A DNA stretch of 43,767 bases from an uncultured Eubacteriales bacterium (GTDB taxonomy: Bacteria > Bacillota > Clostridia > Oscillospirales > Acutalibacteraceae). The stretch spans positions 1-43,767 of the forward strand of contig ONJD01000004.1 of assembly GCA_900317985.1 (NCBI GenBank), written 5' to 3'. The position numbers were made by a program, and so were the translations under genes. Shown here piece by piece: positions 6,547 through 15,096 of the stretch (the first letter of the stretch is position 1; each line of letters begins with the position of its first letter). The notes beneath the pieces are model-generated. The model did no database searches. It was not told the DNA's origin and worked only from the letters and a program-made list of their open reading frames with translations.

Positions 6547-8561
6547 ATGGCGAAGATCAATGTCCTGCCGAAACACATCGCGGACCTCATTGCCGCCGGC
6601 GAAGTCGTCGAACGGCCGTCGTCCGTCATCAAAGAGCTGATGGAGAACGCCATTGACGCGGGTGCCACTTCTCTGACGGTGGAGATCCGTAACGGCGGCG
6701 TCACCTACATGCGGGTGACCGACAACGGCTCCGGCATTGCGCGAGACGACATCCGCAACGCGTTCGTGAGCCACGCCACCAGCAAGATCCTGACCGAGGA
6801 AGACCTCCACGGCATCGGGACCCTCGGGTTCCGCGGCGAGGCGCTGGCCTCCATCTCCGCGGTCTCCCGGGTCGACGTGCTGACCCGCACGCCCGACGAC
6901 GAGGCCGGCACCGTCTACAAGATCGAAGGCTCCGAAGAAGTCCTCCTCAGCGACGCGGGCTGCCCCGAAGGCACCACCATCGTCGTCCGGGACCTCTCAA
7001 CAGCGTGGCCGGCGTCGTCGACCGCATCGCCCTGTCCCATCCCGAGATCTCCATCCGGTTCATCCGGGACGACAAACAGATCCTGGTGACGCCCGGCAAC
7101 GGCAACCTCAAGTCGACGATCTACTCCGTCTTCGGCAAGGACTTCTCGAATGCCCTCCTGGAGACCTCTTATGAACTGAACGGCGTCTCCGTCGACGGCT
7201 TCGTCTCGAAGCCCACCGCGAGCCGCCCGAACCGCTCCATGCAGTTCTTCTTCCTGAACGGCCGTCTCGTCAAGAGTATGACGGCGTCTGCTGCCCTGGA
7301 GCGCGCCTACAAGGACTCGATCATGGTCGGCAAGTTCCCGGCCTGTGTCCTCAACATCAACCTGCCCCTCGAGATGGTGGACGTCAATGTGCACCCCGCC
7401 AAGACCGAGGTGCGGTTCTCGAATGAACGCCCCGTGTTCGACGCGGTCTATTATGCCGCCAAGAACGCGATCACGGTGAAAGATACCCCGAACCGGCTGA
7501 CCCTCGCGCAGCAGGAACTGCAGCGTCAGGCGCCCTTCAAACCGGAGACCGGGGAACAGATCAAACTCGACCGGAAAAAGCCCGGCCGCACGGAACTCCC
7601 CGAGAAGATCGAGGGCTTCTGGTCGAAGGAACTCCCGAAAGAGTGGGAGCGGAAGGGGAGCGGCTCTTCGAAGAAGAAAAAGACGCCGACTCCGCTGACT
7701 GCCTCCGACAAACCGGCCGCTGAGACGACCGGAACGGCGGAAGTGGCCGCCGCGGTCGAGGAACTGAAAAAAGAGGCGTTCGCGGAACCGAAGGCGGCAG
7801 AGACGCCGAAACCGGACAGCGGGCCGGTCCCGTATGTCCGCAAGGCGGACCGCCCGGCGGAGGAGCCGAAGAAGGCTCCGGAACCGGAGGAACTGCCCGT
7901 CGTCGAAGACGTCCCGGTCGTCCCGTTCTCGGAAGAGACCGAACTGCCGGACTTCCGCATCATCGGGGAGGCGTTCAAGACCTACATCCTCGTCGAGCTC
8001 GAGGGCAAGATGCTGATGGTCGACAAACATGCCGCCCACGAGCGGATCCTCTACGACCGGCTCATCGCCAACAAGGAACCGGTCCAGTCCCAGATGCTGC
8101 TGATGCCGGTGACCGTCTCTCTGTCGAAAGAGGAGTACTCGGCCGTCCTCGAACAGACCGACCTGTTAAAAGAGGCGGGCTTTGAGATCTCGGACTTCGG
8201 CCCCGGGCTCATCGCGGTCCGGGAAGTGCCCGTCATGCTCGAGAACGAGGACGTGACAGTCCTGCTCTCGGAGATCGCGGGGAAACTGCTCGACAAGAGC
8301 GACCCGACCCCGGCGAAGCTCGACTGGATGTACAAGAACATGGCCTGCCGCGCCGCCGTCAAGGCAGGGGACGACACACCGCCCGCCGAGCAGGAGAAGT
8401 TCATCGAGTACGTCCTGTCTCACCGGGAGGTGCGGTACTGTCCCCACGGGCGTCCCATCCTCATCGAGATGACCCGTCCCGAACTCGAGAAGACCTTCGG
8501 GCGCATCCAGCTGAAGACCGGGCCGAGCGTCCGGCAGACCGTTCGCAGGAAGAAAAAATAA
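6547..8561 (+). pseudogene. mutL: MutL mismatch repair gene interrupted by an out-of-frame deletion
   Basis: The first frame (6547 to about 6996) encodes the MutL GHKL ATPase start with IAAGEVVERPSSVIKELMEN, AIDAGA, DNGSGI and GFRGEALASI. It runs to GTTIVVRDL. It then reads nonsense and stops at 7089. From about 6999 a second frame resumes with NSVAGVVDRIALSHPEISIRF and continues to 8561 with the complete C-terminal domain. MutL proteins have RDLFYNTPARxKFL followed by a short linker at this point; that conserved segment, roughly 15-20 codons, is missing along with the frame. The C-terminal endonuclease elements are present: DKHAAHERILYD, ACRAAVKAGD and YCPHGRP. The last acidic residue of the DxHAxxExxxxE motif is D rather than E. 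A strong AAAGGAGG precedes ATG 6547. Either the strain lacks MutL or the contig has a deletion error. Confidence 0.85.
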
Positions 8562-8590
8562 TTGACAAAGATTTCTACAGGGAATATAAT
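8562..8590 (+). promoter_or_regulatory. Consensus sigma-A promoter of glnN
   Basis: A perfect TTGACA (8562-8567) and a perfect TATAAT (8585-8590) are 17 bp apart. The -35 box begins on the base after the mutL stop codon. Transcription should start near 8597. Confidence 0.92.
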
Positions 8591-8611
8591 TTTCGCGGAA
8601 ACACAGCAATG

Positions 8612-8643
8612 GCGCTGTACCGCAGCGGTACAGCGCTCTTTTT
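8612..8643 (+). terminator. Terminator-like hairpin in the glnN leader
   Basis: A perfect 10-bp stem GCGCTGTACC / GGTACAGCGC with loop GCAGC is followed by TCTTTTT. It lies downstream of the glnN promoter and directly upstream of the AGGAGG (8646-8651) of glnN. It can end mutL transcripts, but every glnN transcript from 8597 must also pass it, so it may act as an attenuator. Confidence 0.8.
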
Positions 8644-8658
8644 ATAGGAGGAAACCTG

Positions 8659-10767
8659 ATGGGTATGACCAATGTTCCGGAGATCTTCGGCAGCCTTCTG
8701 TTTTCAGACGAAGTCATGCATGAGAGACTCCCCAACCAGACCTACAACGCGCTGAAAGAGGCTACGGCGAACAACACGCCGCTGGACCCGGAGATCGCGC
8801 AGCAGGTCGCCAGTGCCATGAAGACCTGGGCGGTGGAAAAAGGTGCCACTCACTACACCCACTGGTTCCAGCCCATGACCGGTGTCACCGCCGAGAAGCA
8901 CGACAGCTTCATCACTCCGGTGGGCAACGGGAAGATCATCATGGACTTCTCCGGCAAGGAGCTCATCCGTTCGGAACCGGACGCGTCTTCGTTCCCGTCC
9001 GGCGGCATCCGCTCGACCTTTGAGGCGAGAGGCTACACCGCCTGGGACCCGACCTCTCCGGCGTTCATCAAGGACGACACTCTGTGCATCCCGTCCATCT
9101 TCTGCTCCTACGGCGGACAGGTCCTCGACAAGAAGACCCCGCTGCTCCGCTCCATCCAGGCCATCGACAAGCAGGCCATGCGCATCGTCAACATCTTCGG
9201 CAACCCCACCGGCGCGAAGCATGTCCGCTCCTCCGTCGGCGGCGAACAGGAGTACTTCCTCATCGATCGCGACCTCTTCAACGAGAGGGAAGACCTCGTC
9301 ACCACCGGACGGACCCTCTTCGGCGCCAAGCCCCCGAAGGGCCAGGAGATGGAGGACCACTATTTCGGCACCATCAAACCGGCGGTCAAAGCCTTCATGG
9401 CGGACCTCGACGTGGAGCTGTGGAAACTCGGCGTCTACTCGAAGACCGAGCACAACGAAGTCGCCCCGTCGCAGCACGAGATGGCGCCCATCTACACGGA
9501 CACCAACGTCGGCACCGACCAGAACCAGCTGACGATGGAGATCATGAAGTCCGTCGCGAAGAAGCACAACCTCGCGTGCCTCATCCATGAAAAGCCCTTT
9601 GCCGGCATCAACGGTTCCGGCAAACACAATAACTGGTCCATCACGACCGACACCGGCATCAACCTGTTCAAGCCGGGCAAGGACCCGTTCAACAACCTCA
9701 TCTTCCTCGTCATGCTGGCCGCCGTGGTCAAGGGTGTCGACGAATATCAGGATCTTCTGAGAGCCTGTGTCGCGAGCCCCGGCAACGACCACCGTCTCGG
9801 CGCGGACGAGGCGCCGCCCGCCATCGTCTCCATCTACCTCGGCGACGACCTTCTGGCGCTCGAGAGCGCCATCGAAGCGGGCGAGACCATGGAAGCCATC
9901 AAGGCGTCCGAGATGAAGTCCGGCGTCAAGTTCATCCCGAAATTCAAGAAGGACAATACGGACCGCAACCGTACATCGCCCTTTGCCTTCACGGGCAACA
10001 AGTTCGAGTTCCGTATGGTGGGCTCTTCCGCGTCTCTGGCAGGCCCCAACACCATGCTGAACACCATCCTCGCCGAGGAACTGGAAGGCTTCGCGGACAT
10101 TCTGGAAGCCGTTTCGGAGAACGAGCTCGAAGAGCGCGTCCGTGCCCTCGTCCGCAAGACGTTCAAGGAGCACTCCCGCATCATTTTCAACGGCAACAAC
10201 TATTCCGATGAATGGGTCGTCGAAGCCGAGCGCAGAGGCCTTGAGAACCTTCGCACCTGTGCCGACGCGTTCCCCGCGTACATCCGCGAGAAGAACCTGG
10301 CACTTGTCGAGAAGCACAAGATCTACACCCGCGAGGAACTGACGTCCCGCTACGAGATCTCGATGGAGACCTACTGCAAGACCCTCCACATCGAGGCTCT
10401 CACCATGGCGGACATGGTCAAGAAGAGCATCTATCCGAGCGTCCTGGCCTACATGACTTCCGTCGCCGACTCCATCCGTGTGAAGGAATCCATCTCGGAC
10501 AACGTGCCCCACGAGAGCGAGAGCGAACTGCTGGCCTCTCTGGCCGCCCTGTCCGACAGCCTCATGAAGAAGTGCAGGGCACTCGAGAAGGCCCTCTCCA
10601 GCGCGGAGAAGAGTGAGGATATCAAAGTCGAGGCGGACTACTACCGCGACAACGTCTTCCCGGCCATGCAGGAGATGCGTGCCGTGGCCGATGAACTCGA
10701 GACCATCACGGCCAAGGACTACTGGCCGTTCCCGACCTACACCGACCTGCTCTACAGCGTCAACTGA
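8659..10767 (+). CDS. glnN: Glutamine synthetase type III
   Basis: The enzyme makes glutamine from glutamate, ammonia and ATP, the main ammonium assimilation step. The 702-residue length is typical of the GSIII class, versus about 450 for GSI. Family signatures include the N-terminal VMHERLP, HYTHWFQPMTG, and FPSGGIRSTFEARGYTAWDP. The catalytic core has VGGEQEYFLID, EVAPSQHEMAPIY, EKPFAGINGSGKHNNWS, and PGNDHRLGADEAPPAIVS. The C-terminal third is helical, as expected for the class. ATG 8659 lies 7 bases after AGGAGG. The gene is a single transcription unit with its own perfect promoter and closing hairpin. The leader hairpin upstream of the ribosome site suggests control at the level of transcript elongation; the signal is unknown. 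Confidence 0.96.
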   Translation: MGMTNVPEIFGSLLFSDEVMHERLPNQTYNALKEATANNTPLDPEIAQQVASAMKTWAVEKGATHYTHWFQPMTGVTAEKHDSFITPVGNGKIIMDFSGKELIRSEPDASSFPSGGIRSTFEARGYTAWDPTSPAFIKDDTLCIPSIFCSYGGQVLDKKTPLLRSIQAIDKQAMRIVNIFGNPTGAKHVRSSVGGEQEYFLIDRDLFNEREDLVTTGRTLFGAKPPKGQEMEDHYFGTIKPAVKAFMADLDVELWKLGVYSKTEHNEVAPSQHEMAPIYTDTNVGTDQNQLTMEIMKSVAKKHNLACLIHEKPFAGINGSGKHNNWSITTDTGINLFKPGKDPFNNLIFLVMLAAVVKGVDEYQDLLRACVASPGNDHRLGADEAPPAIVSIYLGDDLLALESAIEAGETMEAIKASEMKSGVKFIPKFKKDNTDRNRTSPFAFTGNKFEFRMVGSSASLAGPNTMLNTILAEELEGFADILEAVSENELEERVRALVRKTFKEHSRIIFNGNNYSDEWVVEAERRGLENLRTCADAFPAYIREKNLALVEKHKIYTREELTSRYEISMETYCKTLHIEALTMADMVKKSIYPSVLAYMTSVADSIRVKESISDNVPHESESELLASLAALSDSLMKKCRALEKALSSAEKSEDIKVEADYYRDNVFPAMQEMRAVADELETITAKDYWPFPTYTDLLYSVN

Positions 10768-10783
10768 TCCAAAAACTACAATG

Positions 10784-10816
10784 CGACCGGTCCTGCAAAG
10801 GGCCGGTCGGCGTTTG
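10784..10816 (+). terminator. Probable terminator after glnN
   Basis: CGACCGG (10784-10790) pairs with CCGGTCG (10803-10809) around a loop containing a further CC/GG pairing. Only GGCGTTTGT follows, so the T-run is short. About 65 further bases before the next promoter hold nothing recognisable. Confidence 0.6.
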
Positions 10817-10882
10817 TCCCTTTGCCCGGAGCGGAACACCCGGAAGCGGCTCAAAAAACTAATAAAGATGTGGCCGCCCGCC

Positions 10883-10911
10883 TTGAATCCGAGGTATATC
10901 TTCGGTATAAT
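10883..10911 (+). promoter_or_regulatory. Sigma-A promoter of the small P-loop protein gene
   Basis: TTGAAT (10883-10888) and perfect TATAAT (10906-10911) are 17 bp apart. A GGAGGG ribosome site precedes ATG 10947. Confidence 0.87.
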
Positions 10912-10946
10912 AGAACCAACAAAATAATTAGTGGAGGGTAATCATT

Positions 10947-11363
10947 ATGATATCTCTGATCATTGGTAATAAAGGCTCTGGAAAGACCAAACACCTCATC
11001 GACGAAGTCAACAAGGCGCTTGCCGCTTCCAACGGACACGTGGTCTGTGTGGAAAAGATGATGAAGCTGACCTATGAGATCAAACCCCAGGTCCGTCTCA
11101 TCAACGCCGACGAATTCCTCGTCAGCGGTTACGACATGTACTACGGCTTCCTCGCCGGTCTCTGCTCCAGAGATGCCGACATTACCGACATCCTTTGCGA
11201 CGGTACCCTTCGCATCGGCGGACGCGATCCCGAAGACCTCGCGAACTTCCTTGAGAAGGTCGACAAACTGTCGAAGATCACCGGTGTCAAATTCACCTTC
11301 ACCATCTCCGAAGACGAGTCCGAAGTACCGGAACGCGTGTTCGAGTTCTGTGAGAAGATCTGA
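10947..11363 (+). CDS. Conserved small P-loop protein of unknown role
   Basis: The 138-residue product begins MISLIIGNKGSGKTKHLID, a clear Walker A motif (residues 7-14) on the first predicted strand. A conventional Walker B (hhhhDE) is not obvious; ADITDILCDGTLRIGGRD is the closest candidate. Similar short proteins occur in many Clostridia, sometimes labelled PilT-like or ATP-binding from the P-loop alone. They lack the size and motifs of a PilT motor, so that name is not used here. No signal peptide or membrane helix is seen. The gene stands alone between its own strong promoter and a perfect terminator, so neighbours give no functional clue. It probably binds a nucleotide in the cytoplasm. 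Confidence 0.85.
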   Translation: MISLIIGNKGSGKTKHLIDEVNKALAASNGHVVCVEKMMKLTYEIKPQVRLINADEFLVSGYDMYYGFLAGLCSRDADITDILCDGTLRIGGRDPEDLANFLEKVDKLSKITGVKFTFTISEDESEVPERVFEFCEKI

Positions 11364-11376
11364 CCCTGAAACCCCG

Positions 11377-11417
11377 CGGCGGAGAAAAGCGAAATCGGCT
11401 TTTCTCCGCCGTTTTTT
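11377..11417 (+). terminator. Strong intrinsic terminator
   Basis: A perfect 14-bp stem (11377-11390 with 11398-11411) built on CGGCGGAGAAAAGC is followed by TTTTTT. It separates the P-loop gene from the DUF177-rpmF promoter that begins 4 bases later. Confidence 0.95.
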
Positions 11418-11420
11418 CGG

Positions 11421-11449
11421 TTGACAAACCCATTGACAGACCGTATAAT
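11421..11449 (+). promoter_or_regulatory. Consensus promoter of the DUF177-rpmF operon
   Basis: A perfect TTGACA (11421-11426) and a perfect TATAAT (11444-11449) are 17 bp apart. A second TTGACA at 11433 is too close to the -10 to be used with it. Confidence 0.92.
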
Positions 11450-11499
11450 ACTAACCGCATGTTTGACTGTAACGAATGCGCGGCAAAGGAGTGATCCCC

Positions 11500-11994
11500 A
11501 TGTTCAAAGTGGAACTCGAAGCCCTGTTCAACCGGGTCGGCGAGCAGCTCACTCTGGACCGGGAAACGTCGTTTGGCGAGACCTCCGAGACGGGGGAGCC
11601 CCTGTTCCCGAAGCCTGTGCACATCCGCGGCGTCATCCGAAACACCGCCGGAGTCGTTTACAGCGACGCGACCATCGAAGCGGAACTGCATACCGTCTGC
11701 GACCGCTGCGCATGCGACGTGGTACGACCTCTGAACGTGCCCTTCGTCCACACCTTCGTTCCGGAAGTCCAGAACGAAGACACCGATGACTACATCGTGC
11801 TCCCGGACCTCGTCCTGGACCTCGATGCGCTGGCCGAAGAGGACGTCGTACTCAACCTTCCGTCGAAAGTCCTCTGCAAAGACGACTGCAAGGGTCTCTG
11901 CCCACAGTGCGGCAAGAACCTGAACGACGGTCCCTGCGACTGCAAGGAGCCTGTGGACCCACGGCTCGCAGGTCTTCTAGAATTATTGAATTGA
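11500..11994 (+). CDS. YceD/DUF177 family protein
   Basis: DUF177 (YceD) proteins are encoded next to rpmF across bacteria and plants and have been linked to 23S rRNA accumulation and ribosome assembly. The exact mechanism is not settled. Two cysteine groups suggest metal binding: CDRCACDV in the middle and a C-terminal cluster containing CKDDCKGLCPQCG, then CDC. The frame opens at ATG 11476, but AAAGGAGTGA (11485-11494) lies 5 bases before ATG 11500, which is taken as the start, giving 164 residues. The stop codon is 15 bases before rpmF, whose ribosome site overlaps it, so the two genes are co-translated. The neighbour and cysteine pattern make the family assignment firm. Confidence 0.9.
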   Translation: MFKVELEALFNRVGEQLTLDRETSFGETSETGEPLFPKPVHIRGVIRNTAGVVYSDATIEAELHTVCDRCACDVVRPLNVPFVHTFVPEVQNEDTDDYIVLPDLVLDLDALAEEDVVLNLPSKVLCKDDCKGLCPQCGKNLNDGPCDCKEPVDPRLAGLLELLN

Positions 11995-12009
11995 GGGGGT
12001 AACTGTAAC

Positions 12010-12189
12010 ATGGCAGTACCGGCAAGAAAAACTTCCAAAGCCAGAAGAGACAAAAGACGCTCCAGCGTCTGGAAGATGGATGCACCTGAACTCGTCAGAT
12101 GCCCGCAGTGCGGCGCATACAAGAGACCGCACAGAGTATGCCTGGAATGTGGCTACTATAACGGCAGAAAAGTCATCGAGAAAGACTGA
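12010..12189 (+). CDS. rpmF: 50S ribosomal protein L32
   Basis: This 59-residue gene encodes a small basic large-subunit protein. It starts MAVPARKTSKARRDKRR, the standard L32 opening. It carries the zinc-ribbon cysteines CPQCG and CLECG, so this is the zinc-binding (C+) form. GAGGGGG overlapping the stop of the DUF177 gene is the ribosome site. The usual next genes plsX or fabH do not follow; der follows after a terminator. Confidence 0.97.
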   Translation: MAVPARKTSKARRDKRRSSVWKMDAPELVRCPQCGAYKRPHRVCLECGYYNGRKVIEKD

Positions 12190-12219
12190 TCCTCTGCTGA
12201 CAATAACCAACGGCGAATC

Positions 12220-12251
12220 AAGGTGGAGAAGAAGAACCTTCCCCGCCTTTT
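12220..12251 (+). terminator. Intrinsic terminator after rpmF
   Basis: AAGGTGGAGAAG (12220-12231) pairs with CTTCCCCGCCTT (12238-12249), with one mismatch and one G-T pair. The loop is AAGAAC and the stem is followed by TTTT. Confidence 0.75.
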
Positions 12252-12284
12252 AGTCGTTATATCGATAATTGGAGGTGTGCGAAC

Positions 12285-13625
12285 ATGTCAAAACCGGTCG
12301 TTGCGATCGTCGGCAGACCGAACGTTGGCAAGTCCACCTTGTTCAACAAACTGATCGGCCAGAGGCTGTCCATCGTCGATGACACGCCCGGCGTCACCCG
12401 GGACCGCATCTACGGGGACTGCGAATGGCTGGGACATACCATGCTGCTGGTCGACACCGGCGGCATCGAACCCTATTCCGACGACATCATCCTGTCCCAG
12501 ATGCGCCGTCAGGCCCAGCTGGCCATCGACAGCGCCGAGGTCATCATCCTCGTCACCGATGTCCGGGACGGCGTGGTCGCCACGGACCTCGAAGTGGCCT
12601 CCATGCTCCAGAAGAGCGGAAAACCGGTGGTCCTCTGCGTCAACAAATGCGACTCGGTGGGCGAACTGCCAGCCGATTTCTATGAATTCTACAACCTGGG
12701 TCTCGGAGACCCCATCGCCGTCTCTTCCGTCCACGGAAGGGGCACAGGCGATCTGCTGGACGCTGTTCTGCAGCATCTGCCCGCAGATGCCGGGACCGAA
12801 GAGGAAGACTTCGTCATCAAGGTCGCCGTCATCGGCAAGCCCAACGTGGGCAAATCCTCGCTCATCAACGCCCTGTGCGGGGAAGAGCGGACCATCGTCT
12901 CGAGCATCGCCGGCACCACCCGGGACTCGACCGACACACTCATCGAAAACGAAAACGGCGCCTTCCTGTTCATCGACACCGCCGGCCTCCGCCGGAAGTC
13001 GCGCGTCGATGAGCGCATCGAGAAGTACAGCGTCATCCGGGCCAAGATGGCCATCGAACGGGCCGACGTCTGTGTCATCATGATCGACGCGCTCGAAGGC
13101 TTCACCGAACAGGACAGCAAGGTCGCGGGTTTGGCGCACGAGGCCGGCAAAGCCTGCATCATCGCCGTCAACAAGTGGGACGCCTACGAAAAAGACGGCA
13201 AGACCATGCAGACCTACCGCAAGAAGCTCGAAAACGACTTCTCCTTCATGTCCTACGCGCCGATCGTCTTCATCTCCGCGAAGACCGGTCAGCGTCTGAA
13301 TAATCTCTACGAACTCATCACGTTCGTCAACGACCAGAACAGCATGCGGATCTCGACCGGCAAGCTCAACGACGTTCTTGCCATGGCCACCGCGCGGGTC
13401 CAGCCGCCCACCGACAAGGGCAAGCGGCTCAAGATCTACTACATCACTCAGGCCTCCACGCGGCCGCCGACATTCGTCTGCTTTGTAAACAAAAAAGACC
13501 TTTTCCACTACAGCTATCAGCGGTATATTGATAATCAAATCCGCGAGGTCTTCGGCCTCGACGGCACCCCGACCCGGTACATCATCCGGGAACGTGACCA
13601 AAAGGGAAAGAATCGCACAAAGTAA
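12285..13625 (+). CDS. der: Ribosome biogenesis GTPase Der (EngA)
   Basis: Der is an essential double-GTPase that acts in late assembly of the 50S subunit. The first G domain has GRPNVGKST (residues 9-17), DTPGVTRD, DTGG and NKCD. The second starts near residue 183 with GKPNVGKSS, then DTAGL and NKWD. The C-terminal KH-like domain includes RPPTFVCFVNKKDLFHYSYQRY, a Der hallmark. The 446-residue length is normal. GGAGGTG precedes ATG 12285. No convincing promoter was found between the rpmF terminator and der, so some readthrough is possible. The DAHP synthase gene follows after 18 bases. Confidence 0.97.
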   Translation: MSKPVVAIVGRPNVGKSTLFNKLIGQRLSIVDDTPGVTRDRIYGDCEWLGHTMLLVDTGGIEPYSDDIILSQMRRQAQLAIDSAEVIILVTDVRDGVVATDLEVASMLQKSGKPVVLCVNKCDSVGELPADFYEFYNLGLGDPIAVSSVHGRGTGDLLDAVLQHLPADAGTEEEDFVIKVAVIGKPNVGKSSLINALCGEERTIVSSIAGTTRDSTDTLIENENGAFLFIDTAGLRRKSRVDERIEKYSVIRAKMAIERADVCVIMIDALEGFTEQDSKVAGLAHEAGKACIIAVNKWDAYEKDGKTMQTYRKKLENDFSFMSYAPIVFISAKTGQRLNNLYELITFVNDQNSMRISTGKLNDVLAMATARVQPPTDKGKRLKIYYITQASTRPPTFVCFVNKKDLFHYSYQRYIDNQIREVFGLDGTPTRYIIRERDQKGKNRTK

Positions 13626-13643
13626 AACAGGAGTTGTTCCCAC

Positions 13644-14678
13644 ATGGAAATGCAAATGGAGTTCGTGCGCAAGCTGCCGACCCCGCTGGAACTCAAGAAC
13701 CAGTTCCCGGTCAGTGAGCGTGTGAAGCAAGTGAAAGAAGAACGGGACGCCGAGCTCGCCGACATCTTCGAGGGCCGCAGCGATAAGCTGTGCCTCATCA
13801 TCGGCCCGTGCTCCGCGGACCGGGAAGACGCGGTCGTCGAATACATGAACCGCCTTGCCGGCGTCTATGAAAAGGTCAAAGACAAGGTGTTCATCGTCCC
13901 GCGTGTCTACACCAACAAACCGCGTACCGTCGGTCTCGGCTACAAGGGCATGCTGCACCAGCCGGACCCCGAACAGGACGAGGACCTGCTGGCCGGCATC
14001 ATCGCCATTCGTGAGATGCACCAGCGCATCGCCAACGAGACGGACTTCACCTGTGCCGATGAGATGCTCTATCCGGAGAACCACCGGTACCTCTCGGACC
14101 TCCTGTCCTATGTGGCGGTCGGAGCCCGCTCGTCGGAAGACCAGCTGCACCGGATCGTCGCGAGCGGCATCGGGATCCCCTGCGGCCTCAAGAACCCCAC
14201 GAGCGGCGACCTGTCCGTCATGATGAACTCGATCATCGCGGCCCAGGCGGCCCACCGGTTCCTGTACCGCGGCTGGGAAGTCCAGACCGAAGGCAACCCG
14301 AGAGCCCACGCCATCCTGCGCGGCCGGGTCGACAAATTCGGCCACAACCACCCGAACTACTACTACGAAGATCTCCTCACGGTACATCGCCTCTATGAGG
14401 AGGCGGGCGCGAAGAACCCGGCGATCATCGTCGATACGAACCACGCGAACTCCGGAAAGCAGTTCAACGAGCAGATCCGGATCGCGAAAGACGTCATCCA
14501 CAGTGCCCACTACGACAGCACCGTCCGGAAACTCGTCAAGGGCTTCATGGTCGAGAGCTATCTTGTGGACGGCAGTCAGCCCGTCGGCGGCGGTGTCTAC
14601 GGCCAGTCCATCACGGACCCCTGCCTCGGCTGGGAAAAGACCGAGAAGCTCATTTACGAGCTCGCGGACCTCTGGTAA
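13644..14678 (+). CDS. aroF: 3-deoxy-7-phosphoheptulonate synthase, AroFGH type
   Basis: This enzyme condenses phosphoenolpyruvate with erythrose 4-phosphate, the first step of aromatic amino acid synthesis. It belongs to the class I-alpha family of E. coli AroF/G/H, shown by LIIGPCSADRE, RVYTNKPRTVGLGYKG, KNPTSGDLSVM, IVDTNHANSGK, ESYLVDGSQP and SITDPCLGW. The length of 344 residues matches that class and its feedback-sensitive N-terminal extension. Which amino acid inhibits it cannot be read from the sequence with confidence. AGGAG precedes ATG 13644; in-frame ATGs at 13650 and 13656 are possible alternatives. It lies 18 bases after der and 12 bases before a small unknown gene, probably in one transcript. 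Confidence 0.93.
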   Translation: MEMQMEFVRKLPTPLELKNQFPVSERVKQVKEERDAELADIFEGRSDKLCLIIGPCSADREDAVVEYMNRLAGVYEKVKDKVFIVPRVYTNKPRTVGLGYKGMLHQPDPEQDEDLLAGIIAIREMHQRIANETDFTCADEMLYPENHRYLSDLLSYVAVGARSSEDQLHRIVASGIGIPCGLKNPTSGDLSVMMNSIIAAQAAHRFLYRGWEVQTEGNPRAHAILRGRVDKFGHNHPNYYYEDLLTVHRLYEEAGAKNPAIIVDTNHANSGKQFNEQIRIAKDVIHSAHYDSTVRKLVKGFMVESYLVDGSQPVGGGVYGQSITDPCLGWEKTEKLIYELADLW

Positions 14679-14690
14679 AGGAGAACGACT

Positions 14691-14984
14691 ATGACACTCA
14701 ATGAAGGAAAAACGATCGCCCAGGAGAAGTTCAAGGAACTCATGGGGGAAGAGTGGGTCGAGCGCAATGCCCGCACCATCTTCGAGTCCGTGAAAAAGGC
14801 GGACAACGACCCTGACATGGTCGTCTACACCCTGTACCAGGCCCTCTACGACGGGTCCTCTCCCGCGAAGGAACTCTGGATGCGGCTCAAAGCCATCCAG
14901 GAGGTCCCGGACAAGACCGAGCACAAGACCGTCTTCGTTCTCGACCTCAAAAACGACCGCGTCGAGATCGCCGAAACGTATTGA
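14691..14984 (+). CDS. Small protein of unknown function
   Basis: The 97-residue acidic soluble product is not recognised. It begins MTLNEGKTIAQEKFKELMGEE and ends in a lysine/valine-rich stretch with KTVFVLDLKNDRVEIAE. Predicted structure is mostly helical with a short C-terminal strand pair. No signal peptide, membrane helix or metal motif is seen. AAAGGAG precedes ATG 14691 closely, and codon use matches its neighbours, so it is very likely a real gene. It is last in the der-DAHP synthase transcript, ending at a strong terminator. A link to aromatic synthesis would be guesswork. Confidence 0.8.
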   Translation: MTLNEGKTIAQEKFKELMGEEWVERNARTIFESVKKADNDPDMVVYTLYQALYDGSSPAKELWMRLKAIQEVPDKTEHKTVFVLDLKNDRVEIAETY

Positions 14985-14986
14985 AC

Positions 14987-15017
14987 AAAAAAGCAGTCCT
15001 TCCGGGGCTGCTTTTTT
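14987..15017 (+). terminator. Intrinsic terminator after the der-aroF-orf97 group
   Basis: A perfect 10-bp stem AAAAAAGCAG / CTGCTTTTTT surrounds an 11-base loop. The T-run is part of the 3' arm, so it could work on either strand. Confidence 0.88.
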
Positions 15018-15030
15018 ACGTGCGGGCCAA

Positions 15031-15058
15031 TTTACTTTTTTGTGAAATCATATATAAT
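15031..15058 (+). promoter_or_regulatory. Promoter of the pyrimidine operon
   Basis: A perfect TATAAT (15053-15058) is preceded at 16 bp by TTTACT (15031-15036). The leader to ATG 15097 is only about 32 bases and has no PyrR-type attenuator, so this operon does not appear to use the Bacillus attenuation mechanism. Confidence 0.6.
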
Positions 15059-15096
15059 AATAAAAAGCATTAATTAGAGAAGTACGAGGTACTGCT

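Noticed and set aside
11433..11449. Second TTGACA at 11433
   Set aside because: Only 5 bases separate it from the TATAAT, so it cannot pair with it; the upstream TTGACA has the correct 17 bp.
12288..14924. An 878-codon open frame on the minus strand across der and the DAHP synthase gene
   Set aside because: Same cause: it spans two unrelated plus-strand genes and has no ribosome site or recognisable domain.
15053..15070. Reiterative transcription control at the A-run near the pyr start site
   Set aside because: The start probably falls in five A residues, but pyrimidine-sensed slippage needs U or a U-dependent choice, which is not evident here.
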